Below the pieces are notes generated by a model that had not been told where the DNA came from, ran no database searches, and saw only the letters and a list, made by a program, of their open reading frames with translations. From assembly GCA_017882305.1 (NCBI GenBank), contig JADGPU010000028.1:1-35016 (forward strand): a DNA stretch of 35,016 nucleotides, in the 5' to 3' direction. The translations under genes and the position numbers were made by a program. Each line of letters starts with the position of its first letter. The first letter of the stretch is position 1. This document shows, in pieces, positions 24,950-33,702 of the stretch. This DNA comes from Bacteroidales bacterium. Lineage in GTDB: Bacteria; Bacteroidota; Bacteroidia; Bacteroidales; VadinHA17.

Positions 24950-25849
24950 ATGAGCCTCACATGGAAACAGTCATTCAGAAATTTTGAAACCTATCTAAGG
25001 CTGGAAAAGTCATTGTCGGACAATAGTATTGAGGCCTATCAGAATGATGTTTTTAAACTTGAGAAATATTTTATTGAAACAGGAATTGATATTTCACCGT
25101 CCAATGTGACTTATTCAGATCTCAAAGCATTTATAGCATGGTATGGTATCAACAATAAGAACACGAGAACACAATCAAGGGTACTTTCAGGTGTCAGAGC
25201 TTTCTTCAGGTTTCTTCTGATTGAAGGAGAAATCGAGGAGAACCCTGCTTCGCTGATAGAATCACCAAAAATCGGACTTAAGCTACCTGAAGTATTGTCG
25301 GTGATTGAGATTGACCGGATAATCGATGAAATTGATCTCAGTAAACCGGAAGGTCACAGGAATAAAGCAATTATTGAAACACTTTATGGTTGCGGACTAA
25401 GGGTTTCGGAACTGGTGAACCTTCGTCTCACAGATATACATTATGGTGAAGAATTTGTTGTTGTAACAGGAAAGGGTAATAAGCAGAGGCTTGTCCCGGT
25501 CAGCAGGAAAGCATTGAAGGAAATAGATATTTATAAACAGGACAGAAACAGACTTACTGTGATCAAGGATCAGAATATCCTTTTTCTTAACCGTCGCGGA
25601 AGCCGGCTTACAAGGGCAATGATATTTACAATAATTAAGGACCTTGCAGCCAAAGCAGGAATAAGAAAAAATATCAGTCCTCATACATTCAGACATTCAT
25701 TCGCAACTCATATGATCGAAGCAGGTGCTGACCTGCGGGCAGTTCAGGAAATGCTGGGACATGAATCAATACTTACTACTGAGATCTATACTCATATTGA
25801 CAGGAGTTTTTTGCGCGATACACTAATTATGTTCCATCCAAGAGCATAA
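24950..25849 (+). CDS. xerD: XerD-type tyrosine recombinase
   Basis: A 299-residue site-specific recombinase of the XerC/XerD size class, which resolves chromosome dimers at dif together with a partner. The N-terminal SAM-like core-binding domain spans about residues 5-90 (FETYLRLEKSLSDNSIEAYQ). The catalytic domain shows the first catalytic Arg in LYGCGLRVSELVNLRLTDI, the Lys in VVTGKGNKQRLVPVS, the HxxR box in SPHTFRHSFATHMIEAGADL, then LGHESILTTEIYTHID with the final His and the nucleophilic Tyr (YTHID). The length and lack of adjacent mobile genes favour a housekeeping Xer enzyme over an integrase; XerC versus XerD cannot be settled by eye. Confidence 0.9.
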   Translation: MSLTWKQSFRNFETYLRLEKSLSDNSIEAYQNDVFKLEKYFIETGIDISPSNVTYSDLKAFIAWYGINNKNTRTQSRVLSGVRAFFRFLLIEGEIEENPASLIESPKIGLKLPEVLSVIEIDRIIDEIDLSKPEGHRNKAIIETLYGCGLRVSELVNLRLTDIHYGEEFVVVTGKGNKQRLVPVSRKALKEIDIYKQDRNRLTVIKDQNILFLNRRGSRLTRAMIFTIIKDLAAKAGIRKNISPHTFRHSFATHMIEAGADLRAVQEMLGHESILTTEIYTHIDRSFLRDTLIMFHPRA

Positions 25850-25881
25850 AACTTATATTTTTGTCTACCTCATCCCCCTCG

Positions 25882-25907
25882 CCCCCTTCTCCCAGGAGAG
25901 AAGGGGG
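25882..25907. repeat. GC-rich perfect palindrome after xerD (first)
   Basis: CCCCCTTCTC (25882-25891) pairs perfectly with GAGAAGGGGG (25898-25907) around a 6-nt loop. It is 33 bp past the xerD stop in an otherwise AT-rich spacer. It has no following U-run, so it is more likely a dispersed repeat unit than a standard terminator. Confidence 0.85.
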
Positions 25908-25934
25908 TAAAACGCAATATGTTAATCATTTAAG

Positions 25935-25956
25935 TCCCTCCCCCTTGGGGGAGGGA
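25935..25956. repeat. GC-rich perfect palindrome after xerD (second)
   Basis: TCCCTCCCCC (25935-25944) is the exact reverse complement of GGGGGAGGGA (25947-25956), separated by TT. It is followed by GGGAGAGGCC. Together with the stem at 25882-25907 it resembles the CCCC/GGGG-rich palindromes at 9649-9791. Confidence 0.85.
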
Positions 25957-26043
25957 TTTAGGGAGAGGCCTTAATAAAAACTGATACAGAGAAGCACGGG
26001 GTTACACAGAGAAAATCACTTTTCGAAATTCAATTTTTAATAT

Positions 26044-26051
26044 TAACTTTG
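26044..26051 (+). promoter_or_regulatory. Candidate -7 element (TAACTTTG) for ppdK
   Basis: TAACTTTG fully matches the Bacteroidota -7 consensus TAnnTTTG and would give a leader of about 45 nt before the ppdK ATG. A weak TTTC at 26021-26024 is near the expected -33 position. Confidence 0.5.
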
Positions 26052-26103
26052 CGACTTATTTTGCAAAATCAATAATTTAAATTTATCTCAAATCAATAAA
26101 ATT

Positions 26104-28830
26104 ATGTCACAAGTTAAAAGAGTTTACTCCTTCGGAAAGAAAACTGCAGAGGGTAGAACCGACATGAAAAACCTCCTTGGAGGTAAAGGTGCTAACCTTG
26201 CGGAAATGTGTCTCTTAGGATTACCGGTTCCTGCAGGTTTCACAATTACAACTGAAGCTTGTAATGAATATTATAAGAACGATTGTACCCTGCCGGCAGA
26301 ATTGATGCCTGAAGTATGGGCTGCTATGCGGAAAACAGAAGAGACAATGAATATGAAGTATGGTGATCCCGAAAATGCATTACTTGTCTCATGTCGTTCA
26401 GGTGCCCGCAGTTCTATGCCAGGAATGATGGATACAGTTCTTAATATAGGCCTTTGCTCTGCAACCATTCCAGGATTCCTGAAGAAGACCAACAACCCTC
26501 GTTTTGTATGGGATTCATATCGGCGTCTTATTATGATGTATGCCGACGTTGTCATGGAAAAAGCCGAAGGTATTGATCCGGGTGAAGGAAAAGGAATACG
26601 TAAACAGCTCGATGAAAAACTTGATGAGTTTAAAAAGCAGAAAGGTTACAAATCTGATACTGAAATATCGGCTGATGAACTAAAGCTTCTTTCAGAAGAA
26701 TTTAAAAAAATAGTAAAGAGTGCCCTCGGAAAACCTTTCCCTGATGATGCAAAAGAACAACTCGAAGGCAGTATTAAAGCTGTTTTCAAAAGCTGGAATG
26801 GAAAGAAAGCCGTTTCATACCGTCGTATAGAAGGTATACCTGATAACTGGGGAACAGCTGTTAGCGTTCAGTCGATGGTATTTGGCAATATGGGTGACTC
26901 ATCCGCCACAGGTGTAGCATTTACCCGTAACCCTGCAACCGGTGAAAACCTATTCTATGGTGAGTGGCTGGTAAATGCCCAGGGAGAAGATGTTGTGGCA
27001 GGTATCCGCACCCCGAGTCCTCTAAATGATGATACAAAAAATGATCAGAATCAGCATCTTCACAGTATGCAGGAGGCAATGCCAGGTACATACAAGGAGC
27101 TTTGGGATATCCGTAATATCCTTGAAAAGTCGTTCCACGATATGCTTGACATAGAGTTCACAATACAGGAAGGTACTCTTTATATGTTGCAATGCCGTAC
27201 CGGTAAAAGGACAGGAACTGCGGCACTTAACATGGCAATGGATATGCTTCACGAAAAACTGATCGATGAAAAAACAGTCGTTATGCGTGTCGATCCTGCA
27301 CAGCTCGATGAGCTTTTGCATCCGATCTGCGATCCTGGCGCTGAAAATAAAGTTAAAGCGGTTGTAAGAGGGTTACCTGCAGGACCTGGAGCAGCAGTCG
27401 GAAAAGTTGTTTTCAATGCTGAAGATGCTGTTGCATGGTTCCGGAAAGGTGAAAAAGTTATTCTTGTCAGGGAAGAAACTAATCCTGAAGATGTTGAAGG
27501 TATGCGCGCTGCAGATGGCATTCTCACGGCACGCGGAGGTATGACATCTCATGCTGCGCTTGTTGCGCGAGGCTGGGGAAAATGCTGTATTGTTGGTGCA
27601 GGAGCCCTCCATGTTGATGCTTCAAAAAAGATCGCAAAAATCACAGGTTCAGATATAGTAATTAAAGAGGGTGATATTCTAACCCTGAACGGCACAAAAG
27701 GAAATGTTTATACCGGAGCTGTTACCCTGATGGATGCAACAGAAAACCCACGTTTTAAGGAATTCATGACGATAGTTGATAAGTATCGCAAAATGGGTGT
27801 GCGCACAAATGCTGAAACTCCTGAAGATGCTATAATTGCTCGTAATTATGGTGCAGAAGGGATTGGGCTCTTCCGCACAGAACACATGTTTTATGGTAAA
27901 GGATCGGAGACTCCATTATTTCTTCTTCGCAAAATGATCCTGAGTGCAAATGAAACAGAACGCCGTAAAGCTCTTGATGAACTCTTCTCACATGTTAAAA
28001 AAGACATGAAGGAAACTATGGCTGCTATGGATGGCCTACCAGTCACTTTCAGGCTTCTTGATCCTCCTCTCCATGAGTTTGTACCACAGGGAGCAGAAAA
28101 ACAGGAAGAACTTGCAAAATCTCTTGGCATTAAAAAAGAAGATGTTGCCAAACGTGGCGAGGCTCTGCATGAATCAAACCCTATGATGGGCCATCGTGGA
28201 GTACGTCTTGGAATCACATTCCCTGAAATTTCAGAGATGCAGGTTCGCGCAATATTTGAGTCTTCACTGGAACTTATTAAAGAAGGGAAGAAACCTCATC
28301 CTGAAATTATGGTTCCCGTAACAGGTGAAGTCAATGAATTGGACTACACCAAGAAGGTTGTCGACAGAGTCTATGAAGAAGTCTGTAAAAAATTCAGCGC
28401 AAAAGCTATTGAGTACAAATATGGTACAATGATAGAAATACCGCGTGCATGTCTTCTCTCAGACCGCATGGCAAAGAGTGCTGAATTCTTCTCATTCGGA
28501 ACAAACGACCTAACCCAGATGACTTTTGGTTTTAGCCGTGATGATACCGGTGGATTCCTTCACGATTATCTCGACAAAAAGATTTTAACTGCTGATCCGT
28601 TCCAGACTATAGATCAGGATGGCGTTGGTCAACTTATCAAAATGTCGGTTGAAAAAGGCCGGTCTACCAGACCCGATCTTAAAGTAGGTATCTGTGGCGA
28701 GCAGGGTGGTGACCCGGCTTCAGTTGAATTCTGTTTCAAAGCAGGTTTGACTTATGTAAGCTGTTCCCCGTTCAGGGTACCGATTGCAAGGCTGGCAGCA
28801 GCACAGGCTTCAATCAAATTCGGTAAATAA
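26104..28830 (+). CDS. ppdK: Pyruvate, phosphate dikinase
   Basis: PpdK interconverts pyruvate + ATP + Pi and PEP + AMP + PPi in the cytoplasm; many anaerobes use it in glycolysis for PPi-linked energy saving as well as in gluconeogenesis. The 908-residue length matches the family. The N-terminal ATP-binding domain has LLGGKGANLAEMCLLGLPVP and RSGARSSMPGMMDTVLNIGL. The central phosphohistidine domain has GGMTSHAALVARGWGKCC with catalytic His483. The C-terminal TIM-barrel has NYGAEGIGLFRTEHMF, FFSFGTNDLTQMTFGFSRDD and VGICGEQGGDPASVEF with catalytic Cys864; the usual GEHGG reads GEQGG. It ends VPIARLAAAQASIKFGK. A strong terminator follows. It shares the PEP node with pyk and pckA nearby. Confidence 0.97.
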   Translation: MSQVKRVYSFGKKTAEGRTDMKNLLGGKGANLAEMCLLGLPVPAGFTITTEACNEYYKNDCTLPAELMPEVWAAMRKTEETMNMKYGDPENALLVSCRSGARSSMPGMMDTVLNIGLCSATIPGFLKKTNNPRFVWDSYRRLIMMYADVVMEKAEGIDPGEGKGIRKQLDEKLDEFKKQKGYKSDTEISADELKLLSEEFKKIVKSALGKPFPDDAKEQLEGSIKAVFKSWNGKKAVSYRRIEGIPDNWGTAVSVQSMVFGNMGDSSATGVAFTRNPATGENLFYGEWLVNAQGEDVVAGIRTPSPLNDDTKNDQNQHLHSMQEAMPGTYKELWDIRNILEKSFHDMLDIEFTIQEGTLYMLQCRTGKRTGTAALNMAMDMLHEKLIDEKTVVMRVDPAQLDELLHPICDPGAENKVKAVVRGLPAGPGAAVGKVVFNAEDAVAWFRKGEKVILVREETNPEDVEGMRAADGILTARGGMTSHAALVARGWGKCCIVGAGALHVDASKKIAKITGSDIVIKEGDILTLNGTKGNVYTGAVTLMDATENPRFKEFMTIVDKYRKMGVRTNAETPEDAIIARNYGAEGIGLFRTEHMFYGKGSETPLFLLRKMILSANETERRKALDELFSHVKKDMKETMAAMDGLPVTFRLLDPPLHEFVPQGAEKQEELAKSLGIKKEDVAKRGEALHESNPMMGHRGVRLGITFPEISEMQVRAIFESSLELIKEGKKPHPEIMVPVTGEVNELDYTKKVVDRVYEEVCKKFSAKAIEYKYGTMIEIPRACLLSDRMAKSAEFFSFGTNDLTQMTFGFSRDDTGGFLHDYLDKKILTADPFQTIDQDGVGQLIKMSVEKGRSTRPDLKVGICGEQGGDPASVEFCFKAGLTYVSCSPFRVPIARLAAAQASIKFGK

Positions 28831-28854
28831 CCTGATATCATGGTATAAAAATGT

Positions 28855-28894
28855 AATAGGGACATGCCTCGGCATGTCCCTATTTTCTTCTTTT
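28855..28894 (+). terminator. Strong intrinsic terminator after ppdK
   Basis: A perfect 14-base inverted repeat, AATAGGGACATGCC (28855-28868) and GGCATGTCCCTATT (28871-28884), is separated by TC; in RNA the innermost pairs would open into a small loop. It is followed by TTCTTCTTTT. The opposite strand has an A-rich flank, so it acts mainly in the ppdK direction and isolates pckA. Confidence 0.88.
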
Positions 28895-29082
28895 CAAGGC
28901 TGACTGATCTAACCAAATAGTAAAATAGTAAATCCCTTTAACATAGCTATGAGCTTTGAAAAGCACTTTGCCCTATCGCCCGTCGGAATAATTATTAAAA
29001 AAAATGAAGTATATTTCGAGATCATATAAGTTAATGGTTTATAAACTAAGAATTTATTGATTTTCAAACAAATTCTCTTGAA

Positions 29083-30702
29083 ATGATTGATGCCCGGGAT
29101 TTATTAGAATATGGTATTCAGGACGTTACGGAGATTCTCTATAATCCATCTTATAATACCCTGTTTGCTGAGGAGACAAAACCCGGACTTGATGGCTATG
29201 AGAAGGGGATTATAACCCGGACAGGTGCGATTGCTATTGATACCGGGGTTTTTACAGGACGTTCACCAAAAGATAAGTATGTTGTGCTGGATGATAAAAC
29301 CAGGAATACCGTATGGTGGAAATCAGAAAAAGTAAAAGTTTCCGATAACAAACCAATTTCACTTGAGATTTGGAACCATTGCAAAAACATTTCCGCGAAA
29401 CAATTATCCGGAAAAAGACTTTTTGTAGTTGACTGTTTTTGCGGAGCAAATAAAAATACACGGTTATGTGTCAGATTTATTCTTGAGGTTGCATGGCAGG
29501 CCCATTTCGTAAAAAATATGTTTATCCGGCCTGAGCAGGAGGAACTGGATGTCTTCAAACCTGATTTTGTTGTACTTAATGCTTCCAAGGCTAAAAACCC
29601 TGACTGGCACCAACAGGGACTCAATTCCGAGAATTTTGTTTTTTTCAACCTCACTGAAGGCATGTTGGTAATCGGAGGTACATGGTATGGAGGTGAGATG
29701 AAAAAAGGAATCTTTTCTGTTATGAATTATTATCTGCCACTCAAGGGAATAGCCTCTATGCACTGCTCCGCGAATGTTGGTAAAAATGGTGACACAGCCA
29801 TATTTTTCGGTCTCTCCGGAACAGGAAAAACTACACTCTCCGTCGACCCTGAGAGAGCTCTCGTGGGTGATGATGAACATGGCTGGGATGATGAGGGTGT
29901 CTTCAATTTTGAAGGAGGCTGTTATGCCAAATGTATCAAATTAAGCAAGGAGAATGAGCCCGATATCTATTACGCAATAAGGCGTGACGCTCTTCTTGAA
30001 AACCTGGTGGTATTATCTGATGGTACAATAGACTTTAACAATAATTCAAAAACAGAAAATACCAGGGTTGCTTATCCTATATATCATATTCATAACATTG
30101 TAAAACCTGTTTCAAAAGCGGGACCTGCTAAAAAAGTTATCTTCCTTTCGGCGGATGCATTCGGTGTTCTGCCTCCGGTAAGCCGCCTCACTGAGGAGCA
30201 GACGCGATATTATTTCCTCAGCGGATATACTGCAAAAGTTGCAGGAACGGAGAGAGGAATTGTTGAACCGGTACCCTCTTTCTCAGCTTGTTTTGGTTCG
30301 ACTTTCCTTATGCTCGATCCTATCATTTATGCAAATGAACTCATAAGGAAGATGAAAATGAATAATTCAGAAGCCTGGCTGGTAAATACAGGCTGGATGG
30401 GAGGCCCTTATGGTATAGGTACACGGATCGACCTGTCTTCCACCCGGCTGATAATTAATGCAATTCTTGATGGTTCAATCAGTGATTGTGAATTTGTTGC
30501 TCTTCCTGTTTTTAATTTAAATATCCCTGCCCGAATAAAGGGAGTTAATGAAAGCATTCTTGATCCTGCAAAAGCTTGGGACTCGAAATCCAGATGGCGT
30601 GTTGCAGCAACTGACCTGGCGCTGAAGTTCATTAATAATTTCAGTAAATTTACTGCAAATAAAGAGAGTGCCAGGCTGGTCAGCTTTGGACCCGTAATCT
30701 GA
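29083..30702 (+). CDS. pckA: Phosphoenolpyruvate carboxykinase (ATP)
   Basis: PckA converts oxaloacetate + ATP to PEP + CO2 + ADP, and in many Bacteroidota and rumen-type anaerobes runs toward oxaloacetate as a CO2-fixing, ATP-yielding step. The 539-residue length matches the ATP-dependent family. Visible motifs are [14 protein letters not shown] (substrate-binding Arg), P-loop GLSGTGKTT at residues about 243-251, metal and nucleotide motifs [20 protein letters not shown], and [20 protein letters not shown] near the C-terminus. The 188 bp between the ppdK terminator and the ATG is AT-rich with no feature I can name. plsY follows after 56 bp. Confidence 0.97.
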   Translation: MIDARDLLEYGIQDVTEILYNPSYNTLFAEETKPGLDGYEKGIITRTGAIAIDTGVFTGRSPKDKYVVLDDKTRNTVWWKSEKVKVSDNKPISLEIWNHCKNISAKQLSGKRLFVVDCFCGANKNTRLCVRFILEVAWQAHFVKNMFIRPEQEELDVFKPDFVVLNASKAKNPDWHQQGLNSENFVFFNLTEGMLVIGGTWYGGEMKKGIFSVMNYYLPLKGIASMHCSANVGKNGDTAIFFGLSGTGKTTLSVDPERALVGDDEHGWDDEGVFNFEGGCYAKCIKLSKENEPDIYYAIRRDALLENLVVLSDGTIDFNNNSKTENTRVAYPIYHIHNIVKPVSKAGPAKKVIFLSADAFGVLPPVSRLTEEQTRYYFLSGYTAKVAGTERGIVEPVPSFSACFGSTFLMLDPIIYANELIRKMKMNNSEAWLVNTGWMGGPYGIGTRIDLSSTRLIINAILDGSISDCEFVALPVFNLNIPARIKGVNESILDPAKAWDSKSRWRVAATDLALKFINNFSKFTANKESARLVSFGPVI

Positions 30703-30758
30703 ATTATCCGGTCTTTACTTTAAATATTATTTCTGGCATCTTAAAATTGTTTTAGAGT

Positions 30759-31403
30759 ATGAATATACTGAATGCCGTACTCGCAGTTTTACTGGCGTAT
30801 CTGCTTGGATCAATACCATCAGCCGTATGGATCGGAAAACGATTTCACAACATCGATGTGAGAGAACATGGAAGCGGAAATGCCGGTGCGACAAACACTA
30901 TAAGAGTTCTGGGATGGACAACCGGCATCCCGGTTCTGCTTATAGATATAGCAAAAGGATGGCTGGCTTCAATGTTACCGGTCTTTTTTCATCTGGCGGA
31001 CCATGGAAGTGCACTTCTGACAAATCTGCAGATTGCAGCCGGTATTATAGCCATCATCGGCCATATATTTCCTGTTTTTGCCGGATTCAAAGGAGGAAAA
31101 GGAGTTGCAACTGTCTTTGGAGTGTTTCTGGCATTACAACCCTTGCTTACAATATGTTGTATGGGAGTTTTTCTGGTAGTATTATTTCTGTCGGGTATTG
31201 TATCAGTTTCATCAATGAGTGCCGGAATAGCTTTTCCACTTTTCCTTTTTCTATTTTTTGATTCTCCCTCAATATTATTCAAAATATTTGCTCTTCTTGT
31301 CGGAATAGCTCTTCTTGTAACCCACAGGAAGAACATAGGCAGAATATGGAGAGGAGAAGAGACCAGGCTGCTCAAATTCCGTAAAAAGAACAAAGAGTCT
31401 TGA
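30759..31403 (+). CDS. plsY: Glycerol-3-phosphate acyltransferase
   Basis: PlsY moves the acyl group from acyl-phosphate to glycerol-3-phosphate, the first committed step of phospholipid synthesis, at the inner membrane. The 214-residue protein has five or so hydrophobic segments and the three family motifs: GSIPSAVWIGKRF with REHGSGNAGATNTIRVLG, then GHIFPVFAGFKGGKGVATVFG, then THRKNIGRIWRGEETRL. Its start is the ATG at 30759, 56 bp after pckA. It converges with the htpX gene, with a run of heptamer repeats between them. Confidence 0.95.
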   Translation: MNILNAVLAVLLAYLLGSIPSAVWIGKRFHNIDVREHGSGNAGATNTIRVLGWTTGIPVLLIDIAKGWLASMLPVFFHLADHGSALLTNLQIAAGIIAIIGHIFPVFAGFKGGKGVATVFGVFLALQPLLTICCMGVFLVVLFLSGIVSVSSMSAGIAFPLFLFLFFDSPSILFKIFALLVGIALLVTHRKNIGRIWRGEETRLLKFRKKNKES

Positions 31404-31432
31404 AGATTTGAGAAGCTCCCCTGATTTTGTCT

Positions 31433-31467
31433 GTGCCCTGTGCCATGAGCCCTGAGCCCTGAGCCAT
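31433..31467. repeat. Five tandem 7-bp repeats between plsY and htpX
   Basis: Five consecutive heptamers (GTGCCCT, GTGCCAT, GAGCCCT, GAGCCCT, GAGCCAT) fill 31433-31467, 29 bp past the plsY stop and 6 bp from the htpX stop. Consensus G(A/T)GCC(C/A)T. It is non-coding and has no stem structure of note. Confidence 0.85.
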
Positions 31468-31473
31468 ATCCCT

Positions 31474-32415
31474 TTAGAATTGTTCCAGCAGTTGTATCCT
31501 TTTGCTGATAGGTGGATGTGTTGCAAAGAGTGATGTCAGAGAGAAAGAGGATTTTTTCTCCAGGGCCTGGGGATTCTCGATGAACATCTGGGCAATATCT
31601 TTTCTTTTCACTGCTTCAATTGTAGGATCAACTGAAATCTTTCTGAGTGCGGATGCAAGGGCGAGGGGCCTGTGTGTAAGCTCAGCCGAGCCAGCATCTG
31701 CCAGGTACTCCCGTTTCCTTGACAAGGCAAACCTTAAAAGAGATGAGATCAAATAACCAACAAGAGCAAGTAAGAGAGCAATAATTACTGCGCCTCCCCA
31801 ATCCTTCTTACCCCTTCCACCCCCTCCAAATTGTATCCCTCTGAAGATAGCCTGTGAGATGAATGCAAATATCCCGACAAAAACAATTGAAATTATAAGT
31901 AACCTGACATCCCGGTTCTTTATATGGGTAAGTTCGTGGGCAATAACTGCTTCAAGTTCTTCATCATTAAGCTTTTCGATTATGCCCCGTGATAGTGATA
32001 TTGAAAATGTATTTTGATTTATTCCACTGGCAAAGGCATTTAAAGAATCATCTTCAATAATATTAATTTTTGGCGTTGTCATACCTGTAGCTATACACAG
32101 GTTCTCAACCAGGTTATAGATCCTTTTATTATCATTCCTGGCAAGAGGTTTTGAATCAGTTGCAGTGTTAATCATTGCTGAATGAGAAAACCAGGCTATT
32201 GTAAACCAAATAAGTACGCCAAATATTATGAATGGTACAGTTATAAGAAAACTATGGTTAATCTGGCTCATAGTTCGATGTTCTTCCGAACCAAATGATA
32301 AGAAAAAAAAGAATAGCCATGTCAGCACGAAAAAGATGACAGGAAACATCACCAATAACAGCACCGAATTAGAATTATTCCTCCATATCTGGCTCTGCAA
32401 ACCAAAATATTTCAT
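31474..32415 (-). CDS. htpX: HtpX-like M48 zinc metalloprotease
   Basis: HtpX is an inner-membrane protease of the M48 family that degrades misfolded membrane proteins. I use the ATG at 32415 (MKYFGLQSQIWRNNS), giving 313 residues; the longer frame overlaps lemA and adds nothing family-like. Two hydrophobic segments at about 17-40 and 56-76 anchor it, followed by the zinc site HELTH at 160-164, a further pair of membrane segments at 173-190 and 208-230, and the third ligand Glu236 in SRKREYLAD. It ends FATHPPISKRIQLLEQF, a family hallmark. It starts 4 bp after the lemA stop, the common lemA-htpX pairing. Confidence 0.93.
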   Translation of the reverse strand: MKYFGLQSQIWRNNSNSVLLLVMFPVIFFVLTWLFFFFLSFGSEEHRTMSQINHSFLITVPFIIFGVLIWFTIAWFSHSAMINTATDSKPLARNDNKRIYNLVENLCIATGMTTPKINIIEDDSLNAFASGINQNTFSISLSRGIIEKLNDEELEAVIAHELTHIKNRDVRLLIISIVFVGIFAFISQAIFRGIQFGGGGRGKKDWGGAVIIALLLALVGYLISSLLRFALSRKREYLADAGSAELTHRPLALASALRKISVDPTIEAVKRKDIAQMFIENPQALEKKSSFSLTSLFATHPPISKRIQLLEQF

Positions 32416-32419
32416 ATTG

Positions 32420-32980
32420 TCAGAACTGTATTTTGGGAGGTTGTTCTGCTTCAGCCCGCTGATTACCAAGTTCAAACATTGGCTCGCGTTTGAAACTAAA
32501 CAGTGTGGCAATCAGGTTCGAAGGGAACAATTCAATTGCAACATTAAGCTCTTTTGTTGCCGAGTTAAAGAAACGGCGTGCAGCAGCTATCTTGTTTTCA
32601 ATATCTGAAATCTCATTCTGCAGTTCCATAAAATTCTGGCTTGCCTTAAGATCAGGATATGCTTCCACAGACACTTTCAAACCTTCAAGTGCTGCAGATA
32701 ATTTATTTTCGGCTTCTATCTTTTCATTTATAGTAGTAGCCTTCATAGCATTGGAACGTGCATCCGTAATATCTGTAAGCACTCCTCTCTCGTGTCCCAT
32801 ATAACCTTTCACAGAGTCAACCAGCTGAGGTATAAGATCGTGCCGTTGTTTCAGTTGAACATCAACATCAGCAAAAGCCTGCTCCCGGTTATTTCTAAGC
32901 CTGACAAGCCTGTTATATAATGAAACAGCCATCAGAATGAAAAGAACAATGATCGCCAGAAAAAATAGTACAATTATCAT
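32420..32980 (-). CDS. lemA: LemA family membrane protein
   Basis: A 186-residue LemA protein: one N-terminal membrane segment (IIVLFFLAIIVLFILMAVSL) followed by a helical domain beginning YNRLVRLRNNREQAFADVDV and QLKQRHDLIPQLVDSVKGYM, the family's core. The C-terminal helix bundle includes NFMELQNEISDIENKIAAAR and RFFNSATKELNVAIELFPSN. LemA has no known enzymatic activity and is often encoded next to an M48 protease, as here, suggesting a role with HtpX in membrane protein quality control. It is divergent from the rubrerythrin gene. Confidence 0.95.
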   Translation of the reverse strand: MIIVLFFLAIIVLFILMAVSLYNRLVRLRNNREQAFADVDVQLKQRHDLIPQLVDSVKGYMGHERGVLTDITDARSNAMKATTINEKIEAENKLSAALEGLKVSVEAYPDLKASQNFMELQNEISDIENKIAAARRFFNSATKELNVAIELFPSNLIATLFSFKREPMFELGNQRAEAEQPPKIQF

Positions 32981-33082
32981 CTTCGTATTTTTTAAATTAT
33001 TTTTTATCCAACTTTTAAATAGAATAATTTGAAAATAAAGATAGTTATATTTACGATAATTATATTGCGGGTTATATCATTT

Positions 33083-33090
33083 TAAGTTTG
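33083..33090 (+). promoter_or_regulatory. Candidate -7 element (TAAGTTTG) for rubrerythrin
   Basis: TAAGTTTG fully matches TAnnTTTG, 31 bp before the ATG at 33122, giving a leader of about 25 nt. A TTG at 33065-33067 lies somewhat closer than the normal -33 distance. The rest of the 141-bp gap to lemA is AT-rich. Confidence 0.45.
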
Positions 33091-33121
33091 CAATATTTGA
33101 AATTTATTAAAGTTATCTGAT

Positions 33122-33700
33122 ATGGAAAAGAGTTTAATAGGAACAAAAACAGAGCAGAACCTGCTGAAGGCTTTCGCCGGAGAATCGCAGGCTAAGAACA
33201 GATACGAATTTGCAGCAAAGGTTGCAAAAGAAGAAGGTTTTGAACAGATTTCCGGAATCTTTCTTGCAACTGCATTACAGGAACAACAACATGCCAAAAG
33301 ATTCTTCAGGTTTCTTGAAGGTGGCATGGTTGAAATAACAGCATCCTATCCTGCAGGTAAAATTGAAACGACAAAAGATAATCTTTTTGCAGCAACAGAA
33401 GGTGAGCATGAGGAATGGAGTGACCTTTATCCTGCTTTTGCAAGGATAGCAGAAGAAGAGGGATTTAAGAACATTTCAACAGCATTTAAGGCTATAGCTA
33501 CAGCAGAAAAGGGTCATGAAGAAAGATACAGAAAGTTACTGGAGAATGTGATGCAGGATAAAGTATTCCAGCGTGACGAAAAGGTTTTCTGGTACTGCAG
33601 AAAATGCGGTTATATACATTTCGGCACAAAACCACTCAAGAATTGTCCGGCCTGTCTGCACCCTGAGGCTTATTTTGAACTACTTCCAAATAATTATTAA
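33122..33700 (+). CDS. rbr: Rubrerythrin
   Basis: Rubrerythrin reduces hydrogen peroxide using a non-haem di-iron site, protecting anaerobes from oxidative stress. The 192-residue protein has the ferritin-like four-helix domain with iron-ligand motifs in LKAFAGESQAKNRYEFAAK, LQEQQHAKRFF, TEGEHEEWSD and TAEKGHEERY. The C-terminal rubredoxin-like domain has two CxxC knuckles, in WYCRKCGYIHFG and NCPACLHPEAYFEL. Domain order and length match the classical form. The nitroreductase-family gene begins 2 bp after its stop, so the two are translated from one message. Confidence 0.96.
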   Translation: MEKSLIGTKTEQNLLKAFAGESQAKNRYEFAAKVAKEEGFEQISGIFLATALQEQQHAKRFFRFLEGGMVEITASYPAGKIETTKDNLFAATEGEHEEWSDLYPAFARIAEEEGFKNISTAFKAIATAEKGHEERYRKLLENVMQDKVFQRDEKVFWYCRKCGYIHFGTKPLKNCPACLHPEAYFELLPNNY

Positions 33701-33702
33701 TA

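Noticed and set aside
24950-25849. Tyrosine recombinase considered as the integrase of a mobile element
   Set aside because: Length and neighbours are of the housekeeping Xer kind; no attachment site, tRNA or cargo genes are present.
32416-32511. Extended N-terminus of HtpX overlapping lemA
   Set aside because: The extension has no membrane or family character, and an ATG 4 bp after the lemA stop gives the expected protein.
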